Counted from the stretch's first letter, positions 1 through 6,270 are shown. The stretch is 6,272 nt of DNA from Desulfobacteraceae bacterium (GCA_027025615.1 JALVQM010000125.1:1-6272), one strand, 5' to 3'. The notes: generated from the sequence alone by a model not told the origin. Numbers and translations are program-made.

Positions 1-342
1 TTGCTGCCCGGCTCTGGTGGGCAAGGATGAATCTTGCTTATAACCGTAAACAACCAGGAAGCCAATAACCAGAAGGTTGGCTGTCAGCACAGCCGGTACC
101 AGAGCGTAATTTCCTTTGAAAACAACACCCAGGATCAGCACGACGCTGATATATCCGGCCAGTTGGAAACCTATACAAGACAGGGATTTTTTGTCAGCGA
201 AAACGATATTGAAATATTCCGCCACGGCCAGGCAGGCCACGACGGCAATCAGCAAGCCAAAGGCCGTCTGTCCCCCGTAGTACAGGATGACAAACAGCAA
301 TGGTACAGCAATTAAACCTGTTATCCAACGCTTCAGGTGCAT
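1..342 (-). CDS. cdsA: Phosphatidate cytidylyltransferase (CDP-diglyceride synthase), N-terminal part only
   Basis: The frame opens with ATG at 342 and stays open for 114 codons to the window edge, so the gene is cut by the window, not broken. CdsA is an inner-membrane enzyme that makes CDP-diacylglycerol from CTP and phosphatidate, the precursor of bacterial phospholipids. The start MHLKRWITGLIAVPLL is typical of the family. Hydrophobic stretches lie at about residues 8-22, 25-43, 58-76 and 83-100, fitting the multi-pass N-terminal half. The CdsA signature near the C-terminus lies outside the window, so catalytic residues cannot be checked. It follows uppS by 65 nt, the usual uppS-cdsA order. 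The ribosome site is weak (a GGGA a few bases before ATG). An in-frame TTG 14 codons upstream is possible but would add an atypical Trp/Pro-rich leader, so ATG is preferred. Confidence 0.9.
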   Translation of the reverse strand, partial: MHLKRWITGLIAVPLLFVILYYGGQTAFGLLIAVVACLAVAEYFNIVFADKKSLSCIGFQLAGYISVVLILGVVFKGNYALVPAVLTANLLVIGFLVVYGYKQDSSLPTRAGQQ

Positions 343-407
343 GGTGTTCCCGGCCGGCCAGACAACCCAGGGTACCCAGGGCAAACGGTGCCTGTCAGTG
401 ATTCACT
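343..407 (-). other. uppS-cdsA intergenic spacer
   Basis: A 65-nt gap between the uppS stop and the cdsA start. It contains a tandem CCCTGGGTA/CCCTGGGTT repeat and a GGCCGGCC palindrome near the cdsA start. No U-tract follows, so it is not an obvious terminator, and no convincing promoter is visible. Read-through from uppS to cdsA is the simplest reading. Confidence 0.5.
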
Positions 408-1157
408 TCAGCCCTCAACCTTTCCGAATCTGCGGTCGCGTTGCTGGAAACGTTGCAAAATAGAGATTAATTCATCCCTGGTAAAGTCAGGCCAAAGCGT
501 AGCGGTCACAAACAGTTCCGTGTATGCAATCTGCCACAGAAGAAAATTGCTGATCCGCATTTCTCCGGATGTTCTGATAAGAATGTCCGGATCCGGCAAT
601 TTGCCGGTGTACAAATGTTGCCCCACCAGTGTTTCATCAATCTGTTGAGGATCAATTTCACCCCGGCAGGCCTTGTCTGCCAGAACCCTGGCCATCTGTA
701 CGATTTCAGCTCTGGCCCCGTAACTCAATGCCAGGGTTAATGTCAACAGCCTGTTATTCTCAGTCTGCCCCATTGCCTCATCCAAAGCCTGCCTGACCTT
801 ATCCGGAAGCCTTTCCAATTGTCCAATGGCATTCAAGCGGACTCCATTTTTAACCATATCAGCTGTCTCTGACTTGAGAAACCTGACTAACAGGTTCATC
901 AAGGCTGAAACCTCATGGGCCGGTCTTTGCCAATTTTCAGTTGAAAAAGCATAAAGGGTAAGAAAAGGAATCTCCAATTGCCGACAGGCCTCGGTAATAT
1001 GCCGAACCGTCTTAACTCCCTGTTCATGACCCTTTACCCGATTCATCAACTTTTTCCGGGCCCAGCGGCCGTTACCGTCCATTATGATGGCCACATGTCG
1101 GGGCATTTTCAGGGGATCGAGCCCAAATTGGGAAACCTTGCTATGCTTAGAATTCAA
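408..1157 (-). CDS. uppS: Isoprenyl transferase (undecaprenyl diphosphate synthase)
   Basis: A cis-prenyltransferase that condenses farnesyl diphosphate with isopentenyl diphosphate units. It gives undecaprenyl diphosphate, precursor of the lipid carrier for peptidoglycan and O-antigen. Numbered from the TTG at 1157, the 249-aa protein has HVAIIMDGNGRWA at about 21-33 (Asp27 is the diphosphate/Mg-binding aspartate), LYAFSTENW at 68-76, RTSGEMRISNFLLWQ at 195-209 and LWPDF at 221-225; all are family hallmarks. The frame is open further upstream to an ATG at 1259. That would overlap frr by 113 nt and add a Lys/Arg-rich leader that looks like frr read in another frame. Starting at TTG 1157 gives normal length, an 11-nt overlap with frr and a purine-rich stretch upstream (about 1161-1174). 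ATG at 1106 (232 aa) and ATG at 1190 (260 aa) are alternatives, so the gene is certain but its exact start is not. Confidence 0.93.
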   Translation of the reverse strand: MNSKHSKVSQFGLDPLKMPRHVAIIMDGNGRWARKKLMNRVKGHEQGVKTVRHITEACRQLEIPFLTLYAFSTENWQRPAHEVSALMNLLVRFLKSETADMVKNGVRLNAIGQLERLPDKVRQALDEAMGQTENNRLLTLTLALSYGARAEIVQMARVLADKACRGEIDPQQIDETLVGQHLYTGKLPDPDILIRTSGEMRISNFLLWQIAYTELFVTATLWPDFTRDELISILQRFQQRDRRFGKVEG

Positions 1158-1704
1158 GGATTTCTTTCTCTTTGTCTTTATACAGGGCATCGATTTGGCC
1201 GATATGATCATCGGTGATTTTCTGGATCTTGTCCTGGGCTTTGAAGGCTTCGTCCTCACCGATTTCGCCCTCTTTTTTCATCCCCTTTATGAATTCATTG
1301 GCGTCGCGACGCACATTGCGGATGGCAACCTTATGCTCCTCACAGATTTTATGCACCACCTTGACCAATTCCTTGCGCCTTTGTTCCGAAAGGGGGGGAA
1401 TGGCGATACGAATAAGTTTACCGTCATTGCTGGGGGTTAGGCCCAAATCGGATTTTAGGATAGCTTTTTCAATATCTTTTATTACTGATACATCCCAGGG
1501 TTGGATGGTAATCAGACGGCTTTCAGGAATTGCCACCGTGGCCATCTGATTAAGTGGCGTCGGAGTTCCGTAATAGTTCACCCTTATTCCATCCAGAAGC
1601 GATGTTGATGCCCTTCCGGTGCGCAGGCGATTCAGTTCTTTTACCAACGCACTGATGGTTTTGCCCATTCTATCTTTGGTATCCTGGTAGACATCTTCTA
1701 TCAT
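1147..1704 (-). CDS. frr: Ribosome recycling factor (RRF)
   Basis: RRF works with EF-G to split the post-termination ribosome so that subunits can be reused. The 185-aa product has the standard length and starts MIEDVYQDTKDRM like the family. Conserved blocks are RTGRAS at 28-33 and YYGTPTPLNQMA at 44-55 (hinge and domain II), GLTPSNDGKLIRI at 88-100 leading into IPPLSEQRRKELVK at 102-115, and RNVRRDAN at 129-136, which carries the arginine cluster that contacts 23S rRNA. A strong GAGGGG Shine-Dalgarno at 1712-1717 sits 7 nt before ATG. It lies 55 nt after pyrH and its end overlaps the probable uppS start. pyrH-frr-uppS is a widely conserved order. Nothing is missing or odd. Confidence 0.98.
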   Translation of the reverse strand: MIEDVYQDTKDRMGKTISALVKELNRLRTGRASTSLLDGIRVNYYGTPTPLNQMATVAIPESRLITIQPWDVSVIKDIEKAILKSDLGLTPSNDGKLIRIAIPPLSEQRRKELVKVVHKICEEHKVAIRNVRRDANEFIKGMKKEGEIGEDEAFKAQDKIQKITDDHIGQIDALYKDKEKEILEF

Positions 1705-1722
1705 TTTTCAGCCCCTCTCAGG

Positions 1723-1751
1723 ATTACAAGGGTTTACATTAATGTCTGCAA
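1723..1751 (-). promoter_or_regulatory. Weak sigma70-like promoter candidate before frr
   Basis: Reading the minus strand, TTGCAG (1751-1746, a poor -35) is followed by a 17-nt spacer and TGTAAT (1728-1723, 5 of 6 to TATAAT). A perfect 10-bp palindrome, ACATTAATGT (1736-1745), fills the start of the spacer. A transcript would begin just upstream of, or in, the frr ribosome site, leaving a very short leader. The match could be chance; upstream read-through would also express frr. Confidence 0.25.
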
Positions 1752-1759
1752 CCGTTTTT

Positions 1760-2476
1760 TCAACTCTCTATTGTGGTTCCAACCTTTTGGCCGCAAACGA
1801 CTTTTTCAATATTCCCCGGCTGTTTCATGTTAAAAACCACCAGGGGCAAGTCATTGTCCATGGCCAGTGAAATGGCTGTCATGTCCATGACTTTCAACTG
1901 TCGCTCCAGCACCTGCATATAATTAATCTGGCTGATAAAGCGTGCCTGGGCGTTGGTTTCCGGATCAGAATCATACAACCCGTCTACCTTGGTGGCTTTC
2001 AGCAGCACTTCGGCATGAATTTCCTTGGCCCGTAAAACAGCTGCCGTATCTGTGGTAAAATACGGATTGCCGGTACCGGCGGCAAAAATAACCACCCTGC
2101 CTTTTTCCAGATGCCGTAATGCCCGTCGAAGAATATAAGGTTCTGCGACCTCATGCATGGAAATGGCCGTCTGAACCCTGGTTTGAATATCAAGCTTTTC
2201 AAGGGCATCCTGCAGGGCCAGGCTGTTGATAACCGTCGCCAGCATTCCCATGTGATCGGCTGATGTACGCTCCATCCCGAAGGAAGTAGCCTTGACACCT
2301 CTGAATATATTGCCACCACCAACCACAATCGCCAGCTCAACGCCCAGATCGTATACCGCCCGAACTTCTTTGGCAACAAAAGTCAACATTTCAGGGCTTA
2401 TACCGAAGCCCTGATCTCCCATCAGGGCTTCACCACTGAGCTTGAGCAATACCCGTTTGAAGACAGGTTTTGTCAA
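1760..2476 (-). CDS. pyrH: UMP kinase (uridylate kinase)
   Basis: A cytosolic hexameric enzyme of the amino-acid-kinase fold that phosphorylates UMP to UDP in pyrimidine nucleotide synthesis. The 238-aa protein has LLKLSGEAL at 10-18 (phosphate-binding lysine), the glycine loop VVGGGNIFRG at 51-60, SADHMGMLAT at 72-81, AGTGNPYFTTDTAA at 133-146 (UMP site) and KATKVDGLYDSDP at 160-172 (ATP side). All match bacterial PyrH. The start is TTG: the next in-frame ATG is codon 19 and would remove KLSGEAL, while a GGAG lies 6 nt before the TTG. Only 3 nt separate it from the tsf stop, so translation is probably coupled. In several bacteria PyrH is controlled by GTP and UTP at the protein level; that is family knowledge, not seen here. 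Confidence 0.98.
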   Translation of the reverse strand: MTKPVFKRVLLKLSGEALMGDQGFGISPEMLTFVAKEVRAVYDLGVELAIVVGGGNIFRGVKATSFGMERTSADHMGMLATVINSLALQDALEKLDIQTRVQTAISMHEVAEPYILRRALRHLEKGRVVIFAAGTGNPYFTTDTAAVLRAKEIHAEVLLKATKVDGLYDSDPETNAQARFISQINYMQVLERQLKVMDMTAISLAMDNDLPLVVFNMKQPGNIEKVVCGQKVGTTIES

Positions 2477-2479
2477 TTG

Positions 2480-3079
2480 TTACTCCGATCCAATCTGAAA
2501 GCGTGCAAAACGCTTGATAGTTATCTTTTCACCTGTTTTAGCAATCATTTCATTAAGATAATCAGCTACTGTCTTGTCGGGATCTTTAACATAAGCCTGA
2601 TTCATCAGGCAGTTTTCCTTGAAAAACTTGTTCATTTTACCGTCGATAATCTTTTCCAGGATATGTTCCGGTTTGCCGGTTTCCTTGGCCTGGGCCAGGT
2701 AAATTTCACGCTCGCGTTCGATTGCCTGGGAAGGCACGTCTTCAGCAGTGATGCCCACCGGATTGGTGGCAGCTATGTGCATTGCCAAGTTCCGGGCAAA
2801 CTCCTTGAAATCGTCGGTTTTTGCCACAAAATCGGTTTCGCAATCGACTTCGAGCAACACCCCGATCTTGCCCCCCATATGGATATAGGCCTGGACGGTT
2901 CCTTCACTGGTGGCCCGGCCGGCACGCTTGGCAGCCGTAGCAAGTCCTTTTTTCCTTAAGAAGTCAACTGCTTTTTCAAGGTCGCCCCCGCACTCTGACA
3001 AGGCTTCTTTACAATCCATCATGCCAGCCCCGGTTTTTTCACGGAGCTCTTTTACCATTGCGGCAGATATCTTACCCAT
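2480..3079 (-). CDS. tsf: Elongation factor Ts (short form)
   Basis: The guanine-nucleotide exchange factor that releases GDP from EF-Tu. The 199-aa product begins with the UBA-like EF-Tu-binding domain (VKELREKTGAGMMDCKEAL, 9-27). It then carries the hallmark core sequence LLEVDCETDFVAK at 75-87, whose TDF triad (82-84) inserts near the EF-Tu nucleotide site. The C-terminal KITIKRFARFQIGSE is a normal ending. It is much shorter than the roughly 280-residue E. coli protein. It resembles short EF-Ts proteins such as that of Thermus, which have one core module and act as dimers; dimer action here is inferred. AGGAG lies 8 nt before ATG, overlapping the rpsB end, and only CAA separates the rpsB stop from this ATG. 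rpsB-tsf is an almost universal pair. Confidence 0.98.
   Translation of the reverse strand: MGKISAAMVKELREKTGAGMMDCKEALSECGGDLEKAVDFLRKKGLATAAKRAGRATSEGTVQAYIHMGGKIGVLLEVDCETDFVAKTDDFKEFARNLAMHIAATNPVGITAEDVPSQAIEREREIYLAQAKETGKPEHILEKIIDGKMNKFFKENCLMNQAYVKDPDKTVADYLNEMIAKTGEKITIKRFARFQIGSE
2483..2486 (-). promoter_or_regulatory. Shine-Dalgarno GGAG that fixes the pyrH TTG start
   Basis: GGAG lies inside the last codons of tsf, 6 nt upstream of TTG at 2476. Its good spacing and the lack of any upstream ATG support the TTG start and coupling to tsf translation. Confidence 0.75.
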
Positions 3080-3082
3080 TTG

Positions 3083-3994
3083 CTACTCTCCTGTGGTGGT
3101 CGATTCCAGTTCAGAATCGGTATTGTTCTCAACAGTGCCTTCATCGGCTTGGTCTTCTGCTTCCGGTGTCTTGCGGATTATCTCAATGATCGGGCCTTCT
3201 GTTCCATCGGAAATAACTTTGCGCTCGCCGGGTTTCAGGTCGGCCGCAGCTGTTTCTATTTCGGATGGCTCTTCCACGGCCTTGTCAGCCTCGGCCTGTT
3301 TCCGCTCTTCGAAGCGCCGTTTTCCTTCTATGCAAGCATCAGCTATCCTTGAAGTTATCAGGCGGATAGCCCGGATTGCATCATCGTTGCCCGGAACGAT
3401 ATAGTCGATTTCATCAGGATCGCAGTTGGTATCGACAATGGCTACAATGGGAATATTGAGCCTGCGTCCTTCACGCACTGCAATGGCCTCATTCTTGGGG
3501 TCTACGATGAAAATCGCTCCGGGTAGTTTGTTCATGTTTTGAATACCGCCCAAAGTACTGTCCAGCTTGATGCGTTCCTTGGCCATTTTAAGGCGCTCTT
3601 TCTTGGGAAACATCTCTATTGAGCCGTCGTTTTCAAGCTGGTTTAGGTAGTTTAGACGGTCGATACTCTTTTTGATGGTTTGGAAATTGGTCAGCATGCC
3701 ACCCAGCCAGCGATTGTGGACGTAAAACATCTCACAGCGGTTGGCTTCCTCGTATATCGATTCACGGGCCTGTTTCTTGGTACCTACGAAAAGAACCGAT
3801 TTACCATCGGCCACTGTATCAACGATAAACTCGTAGGCAATTTTGAACATGCGCACCGTTTTCTGCAAATCAATAATATAGATACCGTTGCGGGCACCGA
3901 AAATATAAGGTTTCATTTTCGGATTCCAGCGACGGGTCTGGTGCCCGAAATGGACACCGGCTTCCAACAACTCTTTCATCGTAATGTAAGCCAT
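3083..3994 (-). CDS. rpsB: 30S ribosomal protein S2 with extended acidic C-terminus
   Basis: S2 binds late on the 30S head-body junction and is needed with S1 for translation initiation. The 303-aa product carries the S2 signatures: MKELLEAGVHFGHQTRRWNPKMKPYIFGARNGIYIIDL at 6-43 (split here only by reading, all contiguous), VLFVGTKKQA at 67-76, NRWLGGMLTNF at 94-104, PGAIFIVDPKNE at 158-169 and IVDTNCDPDEIDYIVPGNDDAIRAI at 186-210. Homology to the common form (about 240 residues in E. coli) ends near residue 235. The last ~70 residues are Glu/Asp/Thr-rich and probably disordered. AGGAGA at 3999-4004 sits 5 nt before ATG. A 154-nt structured leader precedes it, which fits autogenous control by S2 as known in E. 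coli; this is an inference. Confidence 0.98.
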   Translation of the reverse strand: MAYITMKELLEAGVHFGHQTRRWNPKMKPYIFGARNGIYIIDLQKTVRMFKIAYEFIVDTVADGKSVLFVGTKKQARESIYEEANRCEMFYVHNRWLGGMLTNFQTIKKSIDRLNYLNQLENDGSIEMFPKKERLKMAKERIKLDSTLGGIQNMNKLPGAIFIVDPKNEAIAVREGRRLNIPIVAIVDTNCDPDEIDYIVPGNDDAIRAIRLITSRIADACIEGKRRFEERKQAEADKAVEEPSEIETAAADLKPGERKVISDGTEGPIIEIIRKTPEAEDQADEGTVENNTDSELESTTTGE

Positions 3995-4148
3995 GACATC
4001 TCCTGTAATTAATGGTTTGGCCTTCGCCCGGTTCTTACCCGCTTCCGACCTCGCCCCTGCAAGGCACCGGGAAGCAAGTCCCCGAACGTGCGGTTTTCAA
4101 AATCGACGATACTTACCAAATCCCCTAACCGGGTGCAATATTTTTTTA
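3995..4148 (-). promoter_or_regulatory. Putative structured rpsB leader RNA
   Basis: This gap has no ORF with gene-like features. On the minus strand CCCGGTT (4133-4127) is perfectly complementary to AACCGGG (4033-4027), giving a long-range 7-bp closing stem. Inside it CTTGCTTCC (4078-4070) pairs with GGAAGCGGG (4046-4038), 9 bp with two G-U pairs, capped by a GC-rich loop. A small CCG/CGG hairpin sits at 4093-4082. CCCGGT at 4071-4066 can also pair with ACCGGG at 4032-4027, excluding both stems, so two folds compete. The structure ends about 30 nt before the S2 ribosome site. In E. coli S2 represses rpsB-tsf through the rpsB 5' leader; a similar role is inferred, not shown. An A-rich run follows the prmC stop, but no good -35/-10 pair or terminator U-tract is seen. 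Confidence 0.5.
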
Positions 4149-5042
4149 TTACCCGGACTTCCTGCGCCCCACGACCACTCTCCAGTGGCCGCCGTAATCT
4201 TTTAAACTGTAAACCTGATGATATGCGGACCGGTCCCTTAGCAAACTTTCGACCTCTTGTTGCTGGTCGTGACCGATTTCAAGCATTAAAAAACCATCTG
4301 CCTTTAAATGTGATTCTGCCTTTTTAACAATCTGTTCTATGCATTCAAGACCGTTTTGGCCTCCATCCAGAGCAATACGTGGTTCAAACAACCTGATTTC
4401 AGGTTCCAATTCTTCCAGATCTGCCGATTTAATATACGGCGGATTTGAAATCACCAGGTCAAATCCCGGTCCGATTGGATCAATGGCGGCAGTCCAATCG
4501 GCAACCATAAATGCAACCCTGTTTGCCAGATCGTGATCCATAGCGTTGGACCTGGCAAGGGCCACTGCCTTGAAACTGATATCGCTGCCCACTATCCACC
4601 AGTCCGGGTTCAGGGTTGCCAGGGCCAGGCAAATGGCTCCGCTACCGGTGCCAAGCTCTAGAACCCTTACCGCCTGCCTGCCTGCCATCATTTCCTGGGC
4701 ATGTTCCACCAGAAGCTCTGTTTCGGGCCGCGGAATCAGGACTTGGGACGACACCTTCAGATCAATGGACCAGAATTCACGTCGCCCTGTTATATAAGCT
4801 ACCGGCTCACGCCGGACACGCCGCCTTATCACCTGCTTGAAACGGAACAGCTCGTCTTTTTCCAAGGGCTGGTCATGTCGCAGGTACAAATCGATTCGGT
4901 TTATTCCCAGACAATGGGCTAATAAGACTTCAGCATCTACCCTGGGGGTGTCGATACCGAATTTGGAAAAATAAGCAGAAGTCCAGCGCAACAGGCGCAT
5001 TATGGTCCAGGGCTGGTTGGATTCGACATCTTCAGCTGGCAT
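4149..5042 (-). CDS. prmC: Release-factor glutamine N5-methyltransferase
   Basis: PrmC uses S-adenosylmethionine to methylate the glutamine of the GGQ motif in RF1 and RF2, raising peptide-release efficiency. The 297-aa protein has an N-terminal helical substrate-recognition domain (about 10-95), then LIPRPETELLVE at 102-113, the SAM-binding loop VLELGTGSGAICLAL at 127-141, an acidic SAM-contact segment VGSDIS at 151-156, and the catalytic NPPY at 200-203 that holds the target amide. Near the C-terminus FLMLEIGHDQ is also conserved. The ATG at 5042 overlaps the end of prfA by 11 nt. It leaves the family-typical PWTIMRLLRW at 11-20 intact, whereas the next ATG (codon 15) would cut into it. No strong Shine-Dalgarno is seen, so coupling to prfA translation is likely. 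prfA-prmC is a common enzyme-substrate pair. Confidence 0.97.
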   Translation of the reverse strand: MPAEDVESNQPWTIMRLLRWTSAYFSKFGIDTPRVDAEVLLAHCLGINRIDLYLRHDQPLEKDELFRFKQVIRRRVRREPVAYITGRREFWSIDLKVSSQVLIPRPETELLVEHAQEMMAGRQAVRVLELGTGSGAICLALATLNPDWWIVGSDISFKAVALARSNAMDHDLANRVAFMVADWTAAIDPIGPGFDLVISNPPYIKSADLEELEPEIRLFEPRIALDGGQNGLECIEQIVKKAESHLKADGFLMLEIGHDQQQEVESLLRDRSAYHQVYSLKDYGGHWRVVVGRRKSG

Positions 5043-6096
5043 CTTGCAATGCTTGGCTCTGATAATAGGTAATCAGGGCATCTATGATTTCGTCTATCTC
5101 ACCTTGAAGGATACTTTCCAATTTGTAAAGGGTAAGGCCGATACGGTGATCGGTAACCCTGCCCTGGGGGAAATTGTAAGTCCTGATTCTTTCACTTCGA
5201 TCACCGCTGCCGATCTGGTTCTTGCGTTCCCGGGACCGTTTGGCGTTCTGTTCCTTGATCTTTTGGTCCAGTAACCTTGCCCGCAACACTTTCATAGCCT
5301 TGGCCTTGTTTTTGTGTTGGGATTTTTCATCCTGACAGGTAACCACAAGGCCCGTGGGCAGGTGGGTTATACGCACTGCCGAATCAGTCGTGTTTACCGA
5401 CTGGCCGCCCGGTCCGGTGGAACGAAAAACATCGATTTTCACATCATTAGGTTCTATTTGGATATCGACTTCTTCGGCCTCCGGCAGCACGGCAACTGTT
5501 ACCGCGGAAGTATGAATTCTGCCCTGGGTTTCCGTAACCGGGACCCGCTGAACACGGTGGGTTCCGCTTTCAAACTTCAAACGGCTGTACGCGCCCTTGC
5601 CCTTTACCATGGCCACAACTTCCTTGAGCCCCCCCACACCGGTAGGATGGTGGTCCATAAGCTCTATCTTCCACTTGCGAGCCTCTGCATAACGGCTGTA
5701 CATACGAAACAGGTCGTTGGCAAAAAGGGCAGCTTCATCCCCACCGGTTCCGGCCCTGATTTCAAGCAAAACATTTTTTTCATCAAGGGGATCCCTGGGA
5801 ACCAGCAGGCTTTTTAATTCTGCTTCCAGTTCCTGCTTGGCAGCTGTGAGCCGGTCTATGTCTTCCTTGGCCAGCTCCTTGATTTCAGGATCGCTGTCCT
5901 TCAAAAGCTCCAGGCTTTGGCCAAGGTCATCTTCAATCCGGCAATACCTGCGGTAAGCGTCAACTATCTTGCTCAGCTCGGCATGTTCCCTGGCAAGCTT
6001 TTCGTAGTTGCTGCGATCTTTCACCACTTCAGGATCGCTTAAACGCTTTTCGAGCTGCTCGAATTTTTCCTCAACACCTTGAAGCTTGTTGAACAT
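5032..6096 (-). CDS. prfA: Peptide chain release factor 1
   Basis: RF1 reads UAA and UAG stop codons in the ribosomal A site and triggers hydrolysis of the peptidyl-tRNA. The 354-aa length is normal. The N-terminal ~100 residues are charged and helical (domain 1). The codon-recognition tripeptide is PVT at 186-188 in RVPVTETQGRIHTS; the PxT form marks RF1, where RF2 has SPF. The catalytic GGQ is at 230-232 in RSTGPGGQSVNTTDSAVR, and Gln232 is the expected target of PrmC encoded next door. The GSGDRSERIRTYNFPQGRVTDHRI block (297-319) is also typical. ATG at 6096 is preceded only by a weak GGA/GAG-type ribosome site. No clear promoter is seen in the 120 nt upstream. It is the first gene of the visible cluster. 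Confidence 0.98.
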   Translation of the reverse strand: MFNKLQGVEEKFEQLEKRLSDPEVVKDRSNYEKLAREHAELSKIVDAYRRYCRIEDDLGQSLELLKDSDPEIKELAKEDIDRLTAAKQELEAELKSLLVPRDPLDEKNVLLEIRAGTGGDEAALFANDLFRMYSRYAEARKWKIELMDHHPTGVGGLKEVVAMVKGKGAYSRLKFESGTHRVQRVPVTETQGRIHTSAVTVAVLPEAEEVDIQIEPNDVKIDVFRSTGPGGQSVNTTDSAVRITHLPTGLVVTCQDEKSQHKNKAKAMKVLRARLLDQKIKEQNAKRSRERKNQIGSGDRSERIRTYNFPQGRVTDHRIGLTLYKLESILQGEIDEIIDALITYYQSQALQDAS

Positions 6097-6215
6097 ATCA
6101 AATCCGGCTCACATACTCTGAGTTTTGACAACTTCGCAAAATGGTATGGTTCAGATGGTTTTGAGGCCACCCAAATAACAACAATTCGCGCAATCCCAAT
6201 CCGGTCCAAACAAAC
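6097..6215 (-). other. prfA upstream region without a gene
   Basis: About 120 nt between the terminator-like hairpin and prfA. Reading frames here are open in places but show no family resemblance and no plausible gene start. Three copies of ACCAT lie at 6141-6159 (seen as ATGGT on the plus strand), and a short TTTTG/CAAAA inverted repeat lies at about 6123-6141. TTGGGA followed 16 nt later by TATTTG is the best promoter-like pair, and it is poor. A prfA promoter probably lies here because a terminator precedes it, but I cannot place it. Confidence 0.4.
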
Positions 6216-6245
6216 AAGCTGCCGGCACACTGTGTCCGGCAGCTT
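6206..6245 (-). terminator. Rho-independent terminator of an upstream gene outside the window
   Basis: On the minus strand AAGCTGCCGG (6245-6236) and CCGGCAGCTT (6225-6216) form a perfect 10-bp stem around a 10-nt loop. It is followed at once by GTTTGTTTGG (6215-6206), a U-rich run broken by single Gs. On the plus strand the same stem is followed by a G-rich sequence, so termination acts leftward. It would end the transcript of a gene lying beyond the right edge and isolate the prfA cluster. Confidence 0.7.
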
Positions 6246-6248
6246 GGT

Positions 6249-6270
6249 CGGGGCTGTCTGGAAAGCCCCG
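6249..6270. repeat. Inverted repeat / second hairpin next to the terminator
   Basis: CGGGGCT (6249-6255) and AGCCCCG (6264-6270) are perfect 7-bp arms around an 8-nt loop, 3 nt from the terminator stem. No U-tract follows in either direction. It may be a 3'-end-stabilising hairpin of the unseen upstream transcript; its role is unknown. Confidence 0.5.

Noticed and set aside
34..315. Plus-strand ORF of 93 codons at the left edge
   Set aside because: It is antisense to the clear cdsA N-terminus and has a low-complexity, unlikely composition with no family resemblance.
2477..3404. Long plus-strand ORFs (160, 164 and 90 codons)
   Set aside because: They lie opposite tsf and rpsB, whose motifs are unambiguous; these are shadow frames caused by codon bias.
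4080..4100. Resemblance of the rpsB leader segment (AACCGCACGTTCGG) to the 3' arm of a group II intron domain V
   Set aside because: The matching 5' arm and GNRA-type loop are absent, and no reverse transcriptase or other intron domain is near; the likeness is short and probably chance.
4227..4236. Perfect 10-bp palindrome GGACCGGTCC
   Set aside because: It lies inside the prmC coding sequence, has no loop and no partner site elsewhere in the window; expected by chance in GC-rich coding DNA.
5314..5817. Plus-strand ORF of 167 codons
   Set aside because: Antisense to the core of prfA including the GGQ and PVT regions; no recognisable domain.
6141..6159. Triple ATGGT short repeat (ACCAT on the minus strand) before prfA
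   Set aside because: Only five bases per copy with uneven spacing; too short to claim an operator or iteron.
6039..6230. Minus-strand 63-codon ORF overlapping the prfA start
   Set aside because: It starts inside the terminator hairpin, runs into prfA in another frame and has no ribosome site or family resemblance.
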